Shown here in pieces: positions 26,016-33,975 of a stretch of 64,000 nt of DNA. Position 1 is the stretch's first letter. Every line of letters starts with the position of its first letter. Location: NCBI GenBank assembly GCA_016711345.1, contig JADJTD010000001.1, forward strand, positions 1,178,001 to 1,242,000, read 5' to 3'. Under the pieces are notes generated by a model, which saw only the letters and a program-made list of their open reading frames with translations, made no database searches and was not told where the DNA came from. This DNA is from Chloracidobacterium sp. (lineage in GTDB: Bacteria > Acidobacteriota > Blastocatellia > Pyrinomonadales > Pyrinomonadaceae). Made by a program: the position numbers and the translations under genes.

Positions 26016-27899
26016 CTAAGAACCACCTTTAGCAGTTTTCGGCTGCCAACTGCTGTCGATGCTAATGTCCTCAAGCGACGTTGCATCGAGCCCGTTCACT
26101 TCAAACCCTCTAACGTAGGGCTTTACAAGCGAATAGGCCAGAGGAAAATACAATGGTATGGCATTGAGTTCAAAAAAAGCATCGACCTCATTGAGGATGC
26201 CATTTTTTGCAAGTGACAACTCTGAATGTTCCTCTGCCTCAGGATCGTCCGGATTATTTTCTATCGGAGTCTTTATCAAGGATTTTTCATTATTTAGCTC
26301 TCGCCCCTTGGCTGACTGCGACGGATCGAGTACGGCTTCCGTTCTTTTCGGCAATCCAAATATGATTGCCATTCCGACAGATTCGTCCATTGTTGGAAGC
26401 ACCACGCCACGTCGAACGAGATCGTATTCTCCCAATGATCGCGCGGCATCGATCTCCGACAGTTCTTTTACGATAATGTCGGTGTCAAGGTTTAGATTCT
26501 GCTTCCACATTTTGGCTACCGCTCGGGCGACTCGCTGTTGAGTGTCGTTTCGATTGATAACGAGCCTGATCGTTGGAAAATCGGCTCCGCCGGCGAAACC
26601 GGCATCCTCAAGCAGATATTTCGCCTTTTGAGCATCAAGCGTAAGCTGCGCATTATTTCTTTCGCCGAGCGGCAAAAACGAAGTTGCAGGCCGAGCCGTT
26701 CGTTCGAGTTCAACGTCGGTAATTCGCTCGCGGTCGATCGAGATTGCCAACGCTTCACGGACTCGCCGATCGTTGAATGGAGCTTTCTCTGTATTGTATA
26801 CGTAAAAATTCAGTGCGCTGTGTGTGGTCTGCCGAAAATCGTCATACGGGGAAAGGATCTTTAATGCCAGCGGTTCGAACTCGGCATTTGTCAGGGCATC
26901 GATCTCACCTTTTTTGTACGCGGAAAGGGCGGCTTCGGCGCTTTCCTTGAACACAAACTTAACTCGTTCGAGACTTACAGCTGACTTGTTCCAATATATA
27001 TCGGAGCGATCAAGAGCGATGCCGTCTTTGCCGACGCTCGCAACTGTAAAAGCACCGTTCGTTACAACATCAGCATCCAGCGGAGTGGTGTCGAATTCAG
27101 CACCATCACCGTAAATTGGTCGAAAGATAGGGTTTGCAACGAGTTTTGGAAAATCCCGGTCGGGAAATTCGAGAGTGACCCGAAGCGTTGCGGAATCGAG
27201 AGCTTCGACACCAAATTTCTCATTCGCGGGTTTCGAGACTGTGACTATTTTATTTTCCGTCTGCAGATTTGAACTCGTATTTGCAGGCGGTGTATTTATG
27301 ACCGGTGTTTTTGTGGCCGAGACTGAATTGGGTTGTTCATGATGCGGCTGTAGCTCTTCGCCAAAGGTAGATGTAAAATCAACAAGATCGCCGATCGGTA
27401 ATGGAGCGGCCCTACTGGCGCGCATTCCAATAATGTTCTGAAAAAGCTCGGGATGTCCCGCCTTGTCGCCAAGAGCCACTAGCCGCTTCCACGATGTAAC
27501 AAAATTATCAGCCGTGATGCGTTTTCCATTTGACCAGCGCGCGTCTTTCCTAAGCTGAAAGGTCCACACGCGGCGATCAGGAGAACTTGTCCATTTTTCC
27601 GCAATGGCCGGCACTTCTTTTAGGGAACGAGTATCGATGTCGGTTAGGCCTTCGAAAAGGGCTCGGACAATATCGGTCTCTGGCGCCGCTGCAGCTCGTG
27701 CCGGATCAAAACTCTTTGGAGTTTTGCCGTTGCTCCAACGAAATTCCTGTTTGGCGGGCGGTGCGGTTTCGGCGTAAAACGGCTCAGGCTCCGGTTTCTG
27801 AATCTCTGCGCAAGCTGAGAGAAAAATAGAAATCACGCACAGAAAAAATGTGGACGATTTCCATTTCCATTTACCAGGATTTTTTCGATCCATTACCAT
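26016..27899 (-). CDS. Second peptide-binding lipoprotein (SBP family 5)
   Basis: A 627-residue binding protein related to OppA but clearly diverged. Seen: a lipoprotein signal with lipobox LSAC near residue 30; FRWSNGKTPKSFDPARAAAA, VPAIAEKWTSSPDRRVW and ARWSNGKRITADNFVTSWKR; RRVREALAISIDRERI in the second lobe. Two low-complexity, Asn/Thr- and Pro/Glu-rich insertions (about 190-225 and 525-560) are unusual. It starts 2 bp after coaE, so it is probably co-transcribed with mazG-like and coaE and may feed the same permeases downstream. The start could also be the second ATG two codons in. Its ligand is unknown. Confidence 0.88.
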   Translation of the reverse strand: MVMDRKNPGKWKWKSSTFFLCVISIFLSACAEIQKPEPEPFYAETAPPAKQEFRWSNGKTPKSFDPARAAAAPETDIVRALFEGLTDIDTRSLKEVPAIAEKWTSSPDRRVWTFQLRKDARWSNGKRITADNFVTSWKRLVALGDKAGHPELFQNIIGMRASRAAPLPIGDLVDFTSTFGEELQPHHEQPNSVSATKTPVINTPPANTSSNLQTENKIVTVSKPANEKFGVEALDSATLRVTLEFPDRDFPKLVANPIFRPIYGDGAEFDTTPLDADVVTNGAFTVASVGKDGIALDRSDIYWNKSAVSLERVKFVFKESAEAALSAYKKGEIDALTNAEFEPLALKILSPYDDFRQTTHSALNFYVYNTEKAPFNDRRVREALAISIDRERITDVELERTARPATSFLPLGERNNAQLTLDAQKAKYLLEDAGFAGGADFPTIRLVINRNDTQQRVARAVAKMWKQNLNLDTDIIVKELSEIDAARSLGEYDLVRRGVVLPTMDESVGMAIIFGLPKRTEAVLDPSQSAKGRELNNEKSLIKTPIENNPDDPEAEEHSELSLAKNGILNEVDAFFELNAIPLYFPLAYSLVKPYVRGFEVNGLDATSLEDISIDSSWQPKTAKGGS

Positions 27900-27901
27900 T
27901 T

Positions 27902-28507
27902 CTAGGTCGAGTTAGCCCACAATTGTTCGAAAACCCGAGCGACCTGTCGGCGAACATCTTCAACATCGGCAGAAGTATTGATCAGATGGTCGGCAAAGCT
28001 CTTCTTTTCTTCCTGCGACATTTGAGCAGCAATGCGTTGTTTTGCTTCCGATTCGCTCAAATTGTCGCGTGCCATCAGGCGGCTCAATTGTATCGCAGGT
28101 TCGCACCATACGACAACGATTTTATCGAACCGCCGATAGCTGCCGGATTCGATCATCAAGGCTGCATCAACGATCGCGATGCCGTGAGCATCGTCCCTTT
28201 CGAGTGCTCTTATCCAACCATCCTGTTCCTCTATTACTAATGGATGAACAATTGAGTTTAGAAGTTGGCGCTTGTCATCATCGGCAAAGACTAAGTTTGC
28301 GAGAGCTTTGCGATCAAGATGCCCGTTCGGCTGCAGAAAGTCGCTGCCAAACTCACGCACAATTTGCACAAGGCCTGACGTTCCAGGCCCGACAACATCG
28401 CGAGCGGTTTTATCAGCATCGAGCACATGACAGCCAAGTTCGCGAAAACACTCGCAAACATACGATTTGCCGACAGCAATCGAACCGGTGAGGCCAACTT
28501 TTAACAT
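27902..28507 (-). CDS. coaE: Dephospho-CoA kinase
   Basis: Phosphorylates dephospho-CoA at the 3' hydroxyl of ribose, the last step of coenzyme A synthesis, in the cytoplasm. Seen: P-loop GLTGSIAVGKS at residues 5-15, the DADKTARDVV motif near residue 32, the CoA-domain pattern GHLDRKALANLVFADDDKR, the IVHPLV motif and VVWCEPAIQLSRLMARD. The length of 201 residues is normal. Its ATG overlaps the stop of the MazG-like gene by one base (TAATG), so the two are translationally coupled. The downstream binding-protein gene begins 2 bp later. Confidence 0.95.
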   Translation of the reverse strand: MLKVGLTGSIAVGKSYVCECFRELGCHVLDADKTARDVVGPGTSGLVQIVREFGSDFLQPNGHLDRKALANLVFADDDKRQLLNSIVHPLVIEEQDGWIRALERDDAHGIAIVDAALMIESGSYRRFDKIVVVWCEPAIQLSRLMARDNLSESEAKQRIAAQMSQEEKKSFADHLINTSADVEDVRRQVARVFEQLWANST

Positions 28508-28812
28508 TACGCTGCGCGATTATGTCTTTTGGCAAGCTTGTTTACGTTAAATTCCGCGATCTCGGTAAGCGTTAAACCGAGCTCATCAGCACATGCCGAG
28601 ATATACCAAAGCACGTCGCCAAGTTCGTCCTGTAACTTGGCGCGAATCTCTTCGTTAATCACGCCGCCGTGATCGCGCTGTATCTTCTTAACGATATTCG
28701 CAACCTCGCCCGCTTCACCGGCAAGCCCAAGTGTCGGGTATTCAAGGTTGCTCAAACGCCTCGGGTAAAGAGCCGTTTGGCTCGCTTCAGTTTGGTATTC
28801 TTCAAAGTTCAT
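28507..28812 (-). CDS. MazG-like nucleoside triphosphate pyrophosphohydrolase
   Basis: A 101-residue all-alpha NTP pyrophosphatase that probably hydrolyses non-canonical or excess nucleoside triphosphates to monophosphates. Seen: LAGEAGEVANIVKKIQRD near residues 30-47 and DELGDVLWYISACADELG near residues 65-82, together forming the two acidic metal-binding motifs of the MazG fold. It is a single-domain form rather than the two-domain E. coli MazG. Coupled to coaE by a one-base overlap. Substrate preference is unknown. Confidence 0.9.
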   Translation of the reverse strand: MNFEEYQTEASQTALYPRRLSNLEYPTLGLAGEAGEVANIVKKIQRDHGGVINEEIRAKLQDELGDVLWYISACADELGLTLTEIAEFNVNKLAKRHNRAA

Positions 28813-28824
28813 ATATTTATTTTC

Positions 28825-28907
28825 AACGCAAAGTCGCCAAGTCGCAAAAATAGGAATTTAGATAGCGAATTAAAAAAGACAAGTGTTTATCTTTGCGACT
28901 TTGCGTT
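28825..28907. repeat. Inverted repeat between folD and the MazG-like gene
   Basis: aacgcaaagtcgc at 28825-28837 is the exact complement of gcgactttgcgtt at 28895-28907, with a further direct near-copy (cgccaagtcgcaaaaa). The right arm overlaps the folD stop codon. It may act as a weak terminator or mRNA-stabilising hairpin on the minus strand. Confidence 0.7.
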
Positions 28908-29835
28908 AAATCTTCCTTCTCAATCTGGCGGCTTCTATCGTATTTTTCATCAGCATCGCGACGGTCAACAAACCGACGCCGCCTGGAACGGGCGTGAAAT
29001 TTGCGGCCTTTTCCATAGCTTCTTTCGGATTTACGTCGCCAACTAATGTGAAACCGCGAGCCTCAATAGCCTTTAGGCGTTTTTCAATTTCGTCATCAGC
29101 GAATAATTCGCGTGCTACAGCTTCGCTTTCAACTTGATTTATGCCCACATCTATCACAGTCGAACCTTCCTTTATGTGCTTGCCGCAAATAAATCCGGCG
29201 CGACCGATCGCGGCTACCAAAATATCAGCTTGCTCTGTCATTCCAGCCAAATTCGACGTTCGTGAGTGGCATATTGTGACAGTCGCGTTTTCGCGCAAAA
29301 GCAGCATCGCCAAAGGTTTCCCAACTATGTTGCTGCGGCCAACGATGACCGCGTGTTTGCCCGCAATTTCAATATCGGAACGTTTTAATATCTCGATCAC
29401 GCCTGCCGGTGTACAAGGAACCAGCGAGGGATAGCCAAGCGAAAGTTTGCCAACATTCTCAGGATGAAAACCATCAACATCCTTTGCCGGATCGATCGAT
29501 TCGAGAACGAAACTCTCATCGATCTGAGTCGGCAGCGGCAGTTGCACGAGTATTCCGTCAACTTCATCGCGGCCGTTAAGTTCGGCTACAAGAGCCAGCA
29601 ATTCAGCCTGTGTCGTTTCGGAAGACAGATGATGATGTTCGGAAATAATGCCCAACTCGGCAGCAGCCTTAACCTTTTTCCCAACATAAACTTCCGATGC
29701 AGGATCAGAGCCGACTCGAACAACAGCTATACAGGGCCGAAAACCGTGCTCGACTTCCAAAGCCTTCACATTTTCGGCGATCTCAGTCTGTATGGCATCC
29801 GCAATGGCTTTTCCGCTTAATATCCGTGCTGTCAT
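28906..29835 (-). CDS. folD: Bifunctional methylenetetrahydrofolate dehydrogenase/cyclohydrolase
   Basis: Interconverts 5,10-methylene- and 10-formyl-tetrahydrofolate through methenyl-THF using NADP, supplying one-carbon units for purine and formyl-Met synthesis. Seen: YVGKKVKAAAELGI with the catalytic Lys, GILVQLPLPTQID, PCTPAGVIEIL, and the nucleotide-binding motif VIVGRSNIVGKPLAMLLL, then the late PVPGGVGLLTVAML motif. The length of 309 residues is slightly above the usual 280-300. It is probably the first gene of the minus-strand run into mazG-like and coaE, though a 93-bp gap with a hairpin lies between. Confidence 0.96.
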   Translation of the reverse strand: MTARILSGKAIADAIQTEIAENVKALEVEHGFRPCIAVVRVGSDPASEVYVGKKVKAAAELGIISEHHHLSSETTQAELLALVAELNGRDEVDGILVQLPLPTQIDESFVLESIDPAKDVDGFHPENVGKLSLGYPSLVPCTPAGVIEILKRSDIEIAGKHAVIVGRSNIVGKPLAMLLLRENATVTICHSRTSNLAGMTEQADILVAAIGRAGFICGKHIKEGSTVIDVGINQVESEAVARELFADDEIEKRLKAIEARGFTLVGDVNPKEAMEKAANFTPVPGGVGLLTVAMLMKNTIEAARLRRKI

Positions 29836-29893
29836 AACTGTTTTGACGTGATTTTACAGGAAACGGCTCAAGTTTGCTAAAATCATCGTTAAT

Positions 29894-30787
29894 ATGCGCA
29901 CGATTATTTTTTTCTTATCGCTACTTCTTCTGTTTACTGCCTGCAAAAACGGTGTCGATTCTAATCAGACATCGGCAAACGCAAAGCGTTACCAGTTAAA
30001 AGGCAAAGTCATTTCCGTTGACCGCACCGCCAAAAGAGCTAAGATCGAGCATGAAAAAATCGAAGGCTTTATGGAAGCTATGACGATGGACTTTCCGATC
30101 CATGCCGACTGGATATGGAACGACCTGACGCCCGGTTCCGAAGTTCGGGCCGAACTGGTTGTCGACAACGCAGCCAAAGATCCATATTATCTCGAAAATG
30201 TTGGAATAATTGCCGCTCCAAACCCTGACCAGCCGCCGGTACCGTTGAATGAGAATTTTGCTCAAGTGGGAAAAGAAGTGCCTGATTTTTCGCTGACGAA
30301 TCAGGACGGCAAGAGCATTTCGCCCAGAGATTTTCGCGGCAAAGCGCTTGCGATAACGTTCATCTACGCAAAATGCCCGATCCCGGATTATTGCATCCGA
30401 ATGTCAACGCATTTTAGCGACGTTGCAAATCAGGTAGCCGCGAACCCCGATCTAAAAGACAAGATCAGGCTCCTTAGCATCTCTTTTGACCCTGCAAACG
30501 ACACTCCCGAAAAGCTGCGTTCATACGGTATCGGCTATCTCGGGAATGATCCAAAGGCAAAATTTGATGTTTGGCAGCTCGCCGTTGGCAAGGATGCCGA
30601 AGTGCGAAAGATCGCTGATTTCTTCGGCATGCGGTACGAGGTCGATCAAAGCGACAAGGCCCAGATCAATCATAATTTGCGAACGGTCGTGATCGGCCCT
30701 GACGGCAAGGTTACGAAGATGTTGCCGGGGAATGAGTGGTCGTCTGGACAACTGCTGAAGGAATTGGAAGCGACGCTCGCAAAATGA
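29894..30787 (+). CDS. Copper-handling lipoprotein: CusF-like domain fused to Sco1/SenC
   Basis: A 297-residue lipoprotein (lipobox FTAC near residue 16). The first domain (about 30-110: KGKVISVDRTAKRAKIEHEK, then GFMEAMTMDFPI) matches the CusF/YdeI-type copper-binding barrel, with the Met-rich EAMTM loop. The second (about 120-295) is a Sco1/SenC thioredoxin fold: VPDFSLTNQDGKSISPRDF, then the cysteine motif AKCPIPDYC and a C-terminal INHNLRTVVIGPDG with the metal-binding His. Sco1 proteins deliver copper to cytochrome c oxidase or act as thiol reductases. The cysteines are six apart (CX5C) instead of the usual CX3C, as in some CPxPxxC variants. No oxidase genes lie in the window. Confidence 0.85.
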   Translation: MRTIIFFLSLLLLFTACKNGVDSNQTSANAKRYQLKGKVISVDRTAKRAKIEHEKIEGFMEAMTMDFPIHADWIWNDLTPGSEVRAELVVDNAAKDPYYLENVGIIAAPNPDQPPVPLNENFAQVGKEVPDFSLTNQDGKSISPRDFRGKALAITFIYAKCPIPDYCIRMSTHFSDVANQVAANPDLKDKIRLLSISFDPANDTPEKLRSYGIGYLGNDPKAKFDVWQLAVGKDAEVRKIADFFGMRYEVDQSDKAQINHNLRTVVIGPDGKVTKMLPGNEWSSGQLLKELEATLAK

Positions 30788-30829
30788 TCTGAAGGATTTG
30801 CTCGTTAGTGCAAAAAATTCCGAAGCCTA

Positions 30830-31000
30830 ATGGACACTATGAAGATTACACGCTTTCTAAACCACAAACGACCTCTCGAGACATTAGGGATTATCGCCAT
30901 TGTGTTTGTAGTGGCATTTGTCCTTCAAATACCTCTGTTGGCAGCAACTTTTATCATTATCGGGGTGTTTTTTGTTAGTTGGGTCATCAAAAACTGGTAA
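30830..31000 (+). CDS. Small membrane protein of unknown function
   Basis: A 56-residue frame beginning with MDTMKITRFLNHKRPLETLG and then almost wholly hydrophobic, with two possible transmembrane helices (IIAIVFVVAFVLQIPLLAA and FIIIGVFFVSWVI), ending in KNW. The basic N-terminus and clean hydrophobic pattern look like a real small membrane protein. No convincing ribosome binding site precedes either ATG (30830 or 30839). It lies 42 bp after the Sco1-like gene on the same strand and may be co-transcribed. Confidence 0.42.
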   Translation: MDTMKITRFLNHKRPLETLGIIAIVFVVAFVLQIPLLAATFIIIGVFFVSWVIKNW

Positions 31001-31068
31001 GCGATTTTTAGCAGCACAAGAGAGGCCGAGGGCGCGGCCTACGATAGTGTGTGGATAAACGACCTCAA

Positions 31069-31150
31069 AAAAGCCGTTTGGGGAGCCCAAAAAGCCATCG
31101 CAGACCCCCCAAAAAGCCATCAGGCAACCCCCAAAAAGCCATCGGAAATT
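31069..31150. repeat. 21-nt tandem repeats of the aagccatcgg family (third locus)
   Basis: Four units with a 21-nt period, for example aaagccatcgcagacccccc and aaagccatcaggcaaccccc. Same orientation as copy A at 13.6 kb. Here only the tandem units are present, without the flanking palindrome or gene tail. Confidence 0.85.
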
Positions 31151-31284
31151 TTCGGACGCCAAGCGATTGATGCTCTCGTCGATGTTTTCCGGTACCCGCG
31201 TCGATGTCAAAGGTTCATCCTGCCCTCATTGCCGCCTTTGATGTTGGGAAGTACGCGACGACGCACCTCTGTGAACTCCGTGTC

Positions 31285-31375
31285 TTAATCTTTGTGGTCT
31301 TTGTGTTAAAAGCCACTTAACACAAAGGACACAGAGCGGCAGACACAGAGAACACAAAAAGATCATATTAAGACA
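31285..31375. repeat. Hairpin repeat of the cacagag family
   Basis: ctttgtgttaa (31299-31309) and ttaacacaaag (31317-31327) form an 11-bp perfect stem with a 7-nt loop, flanked by further cacagag units. Region 31001-31432 otherwise holds only this, the 21-nt repeats and no visible gene. Confidence 0.65.
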
Positions 31376-31432
31376 CTATTTTTTTTAATTTACACTTGAC
31401 TTTTATTTTTATCTGTGAAACACTATTGCATT

Positions 31433-31888
31433 ATGAAAGCAAATTGGAAAGAAGTTCCGAACGGAGACATTATGCCGCAATTTGCCGGGATCTATGTGAC
31501 GATGAATCCCAAAGGCCAAATAGCGATGAACAAGGCGACCTACGAGCTGCTCGACAAACCCACAGCATTTTTGATCTTTTTTGACGAGGTTAATAACCGC
31601 ATCGGCCTGCAGCCGTCAGGACTTTCAATAAAAAACTCCTTCCGGGTCTGCTCCTACAGCCGCAATGGCATCAAGGTCCGGGCTTACCGCCTCATCCGCG
31701 AGTACCGGATCGACCTGCCGCAGACGATCCTTTTCCCCGATGCCGAGATCAACGAAGACGGTCTCCTCGTCCTCAACCTGCGCACCGCCTACGTACCGCA
31801 CCGCGTCATCAACCATTACCGCAACCGTAATAAGTACAAAGACAAGAATTCCAGCAGCCGAATCAAGCCCGCGGAGCAGGCGGAATAA
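31433..31888 (+). CDS. Conserved-looking protein of unknown function
   Basis: A basic protein of about 151 residues with a folded-looking core (FAGIYVTMNPKGQIAMNKAT, then AFLIFFDEVNNRIGLQPSG), a middle YRLIREYRIDLPQTILFPDA and the segment LVLNLRTAYVPHRVINHYRN, then a Lys/Arg/Ser-rich tail. From memory it resembles a family of small proteins common in Acidobacteria, but I cannot name a function. Start choice: ATG at 31433; a GTG at 31415 and an ATG at 31472, which has ggag six bases upstream, are alternatives. A TTGACT box at 31396 could be a -35 element. The gene ends 52 bp before the RAYT element. Confidence 0.7.
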   Translation: MKANWKEVPNGDIMPQFAGIYVTMNPKGQIAMNKATYELLDKPTAFLIFFDEVNNRIGLQPSGLSIKNSFRVCSYSRNGIKVRAYRLIREYRIDLPQTILFPDAEINEDGLLVLNLRTAYVPHRVINHYRNRNKYKDKNSSSRIKPAEQAE

Positions 31889-31940
31889 TTGTAGCCACAC
31901 GTGGAGAGTTTTTTACCTAAGCGGGAGGACGATCACTCCG

Positions 31941-32623
31941 AATGCGGAAGCCCGCACGAAGTAAGGGCGTTCTCGGTTACTAATCAACAAGGTCGAACGG
32001 CAGGTCACTCTGGCAATAAAGTACGTAATCTATCGCTCCGCTAACATGCCTAGGTTTCCAAAGATATCGACGGCTCCTACCTCGTGACCATACTTTTGTA
32101 TCCGAAGAGATCAGCAATGCCTCTCGAAGCATTTTCGTTGCGTTCGCCTTTAGTGCGTCCGCTAATCGTTCAGGCTTCATCTGAGCAGAAACGACCGCGT
32201 GAGCGTGATTTGTTCTTACGTTAGCTGCTCGTAAACCGTAACCACGACGTTGGCAAAGTTCTTTGAACGCCAATTCAACAATTCGTCGCATAGGTTTTGT
32301 AAGAATGAAAGGAGGTTGTTTCATTTCCTCTTTCATCGCTAATTCGAATTCGGGTTTCGGCTGAATTCTTGGCTTGCCGTACTGATTTCTTCCATCCCGT
32401 CCTATCGACTCGCGTTCATCACCATGTAACCATGTGCCGAAAGTGCGAAACGTCAAAAGATAAGCGATCGAAAATTCGTTTTCTTCACAAATCTCAATTC
32501 CGTAGTCGTCTTGCATATTTGTTTTTACAAATTATGCAACAGAATGGTTTAGCCTCAAAGTTTTGGCGGGGCTTAGCTTGTCGAAGGCTAAGAACGCCCT
32601 TACTTCGTGCGGGCTTCTGCATT
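31941..32623 (-). mobile_element. RAYT transposase unit bounded by 33-bp inverted REPs
   Basis: The block begins with aatgcggaagcccgcacgaa followed by gtaagggcgttct (31941-31973) and ends with its complement at 32591-32623. The two ends differ at one position. Between them is only the transposase gene. REP-associated Y1 transposases typically lie between inverted REPs of the family they spread, so this is a textbook arrangement and the probable source of the REPs at 19.7, 32.67 and 43.8 kb. Confidence 0.88.
31980..32516 (-). CDS. REP-associated tyrosine transposase (RAYT, Y1/HUH family)
   Basis: A 178-residue single-strand DNA transposase related to IS200/IS605 TnpA. Seen: the N-terminal AYLLTFRTFGTWLHGDERES of this subfamily, the HUH metal-binding motif as HAH in NVRTNHAHAVVSA near residue 110, and the likely catalytic Tyr in the closing helix AIDYVLYCQ near residue 166. 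These enzymes cut and join REP hairpins; they are usually domesticated single-copy genes rather than invasive elements. All key residues look intact. It is flanked immediately by inverted REPs. Confidence 0.9.
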   Translation of the reverse strand: MQDDYGIEICEENEFSIAYLLTFRTFGTWLHGDERESIGRDGRNQYGKPRIQPKPEFELAMKEEMKQPPFILTKPMRRIVELAFKELCQRRGYGLRAANVRTNHAHAVVSAQMKPERLADALKANATKMLREALLISSDTKVWSRGRSRRYLWKPRHVSGAIDYVLYCQSDLPFDLVD

Positions 32624-32670
32624 GTGGATTCGAACTCATCAACTTTATCGATCTCAAGTATTTCATCGGG

Positions 32671-32701
32671 GCGCTTACTTACGTGCGGGCTACGGATGCG
32701 G
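32671..32701. repeat. REP copy forming the 3' end of the amidohydrolase gene
   Basis: gcgcttacttacgtgcgggc followed by tacggatgcgg matches the RAYT-family REP. On the minus strand it supplies the last six codons (ASVART) and the stop of the amidohydrolase gene. Confidence 0.8.
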
Positions 32702-33974
32702 AAGCGGTGGAGATCACATTTCCGGCGACCATTGTCATGGCCACGTCGCGGGAGTTTGATGCGAAGACCAACGCCGTATGGATGTCGTTGATCGGTTGCT
32801 GTGCGGCGTGGGTGAGCGAGATGGCTATGAGGTCGGCTTGTTTGCCGGGTTTGAGAGTACCGATGAGATGATCGAGGCCTAGAGTTTTTGCGCCGCCGAG
32901 CGTTGCTGTTTCGAGCATTTCTTTTGCCGTAATAAATCGCTTTTTGCCGGCGCGGTTTCTTGCCGCAAGAGCCGCGAAACGAGATTCTTCCAGCAGGTCG
33001 CAGACATTGTTGCTCGCTACCGAATCACTGCCCAAACCAACCGCGATTCCCTTATCAAGAAAAGCCTCGAACGGCGCATGTCCGTGGCCGAGTTTCGCGT
33101 TCGATTTCGGACAATGTGCTATTGAAGAACCGCTCTTGGCAATTAGATCGATATCAGCGTCACTAACTGTGACGCAGTGTGCGAGCAGGGGTTTGGTGCG
33201 GAGAACTCCGAGGCGTTCGAGATATTCGATCGTCGAACAATGTGGGCTTTGCCATGTAACGCCGTACTTTTTATAGACCTCAGTAAAAAATCCGATTCCG
33301 CTTTGTAAAAGCTCATCTTCATCAAGTGATTCGGCTGCATGAATGGTGAGGTTGATCTCATTCTGGGCCGCAAAGTCGGCTATAAGTTGAAAGAGCCGCG
33401 GACTTACGGTGTAAGGCGAGTGCGGCGAGATGCCAACCTTTACAAGCTCGGTTTCGGTTTCACGAAGTGATTCAAATTTGTCGATCAGCTTTTCAAAATC
33501 TGATTCAGCAGTCGCGTCATCGGGAGAAAATTCAGTTTCCTGAAACAAAATGCCCCGCAATCCAACCGACTTCAACGCCTCAAATCCTGCGACTCCAAAT
33601 CTCCCAATATCGCCAAAACAAGTAACGCCAGCCTGAGCACCTTCCATCGCTCCGGCGATCGCGGCTTGGCGAATGTCATCATCCGACAAACCGGCTCGAA
33701 TTTCATTTAGCTTTAACAGCCAGGCTGAAAAATCATGTTCGACATTGTCTAGTGCGCCGCGCATCGACGTAATTTCAAGATGCGAATGGCAATTTACAAA
33801 CCCCGGTAAAATAGCAGCTTCGCCAAAATCCTCAACCTCAGCATCGGGAAATTGACCGACTATCTCTTGATGCATTCCGACCGCAACTATTTCACTGCCT
33901 TCAACAGCGACAGCACCGTGCTCGATCGGCGGGGAGGCGATCGGCAAGACATAGTTAGCGGTAAGGATCTTCAT
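32679..33974 (-). CDS. Amidohydrolase of the nucleoside deaminase/chlorohydrolase group
   Basis: A 431-residue metal-dependent deaminase of the COG0402 type. Seen: first metal motif LPGFVNCHSHLE near residue 60, GISPHSPYTVS near 182, metal His in LTIHAAESLDE near 213, AHCVTVSDADI and SIAHCPKSNAKLGHG near 265-295, and GLGSDSVASNN with the metal Asp near 315. Relatives deaminate 5'-methylthioadenosine/S-adenosylhomocysteine, guanine or aminodeoxyfutalosine (menaquinone pathway); the substrate cannot be chosen from sequence. It starts 1 bp after the lytic transglycosylase gene, so it is the third gene of that operon. Its last residues are REP-encoded and probably not functional. Confidence 0.87.
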   Translation of the reverse strand: MKILTANYVLPIASPPIEHGAVAVEGSEIVAVGMHQEIVGQFPDAEVEDFGEAAILPGFVNCHSHLEITSMRGALDNVEHDFSAWLLKLNEIRAGLSDDDIRQAAIAGAMEGAQAGVTCFGDIGRFGVAGFEALKSVGLRGILFQETEFSPDDATAESDFEKLIDKFESLRETETELVKVGISPHSPYTVSPRLFQLIADFAAQNEINLTIHAAESLDEDELLQSGIGFFTEVYKKYGVTWQSPHCSTIEYLERLGVLRTKPLLAHCVTVSDADIDLIAKSGSSIAHCPKSNAKLGHGHAPFEAFLDKGIAVGLGSDSVASNNVCDLLEESRFAALAARNRAGKKRFITAKEMLETATLGGAKTLGLDHLIGTLKPGKQADLIAISLTHAAQQPINDIHTALVFASNSRDVAMTMVAGNVISTASASVART

Positions 33975-33975
33975 T

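Noticed and set aside
30884..31210. 108-codon minus-strand frame over the third 21-nt repeat locus
   Set aside because: The frame is kept open by the 21-nt period, and the rest overlaps the small membrane protein antisense. No ribosome binding site is seen.
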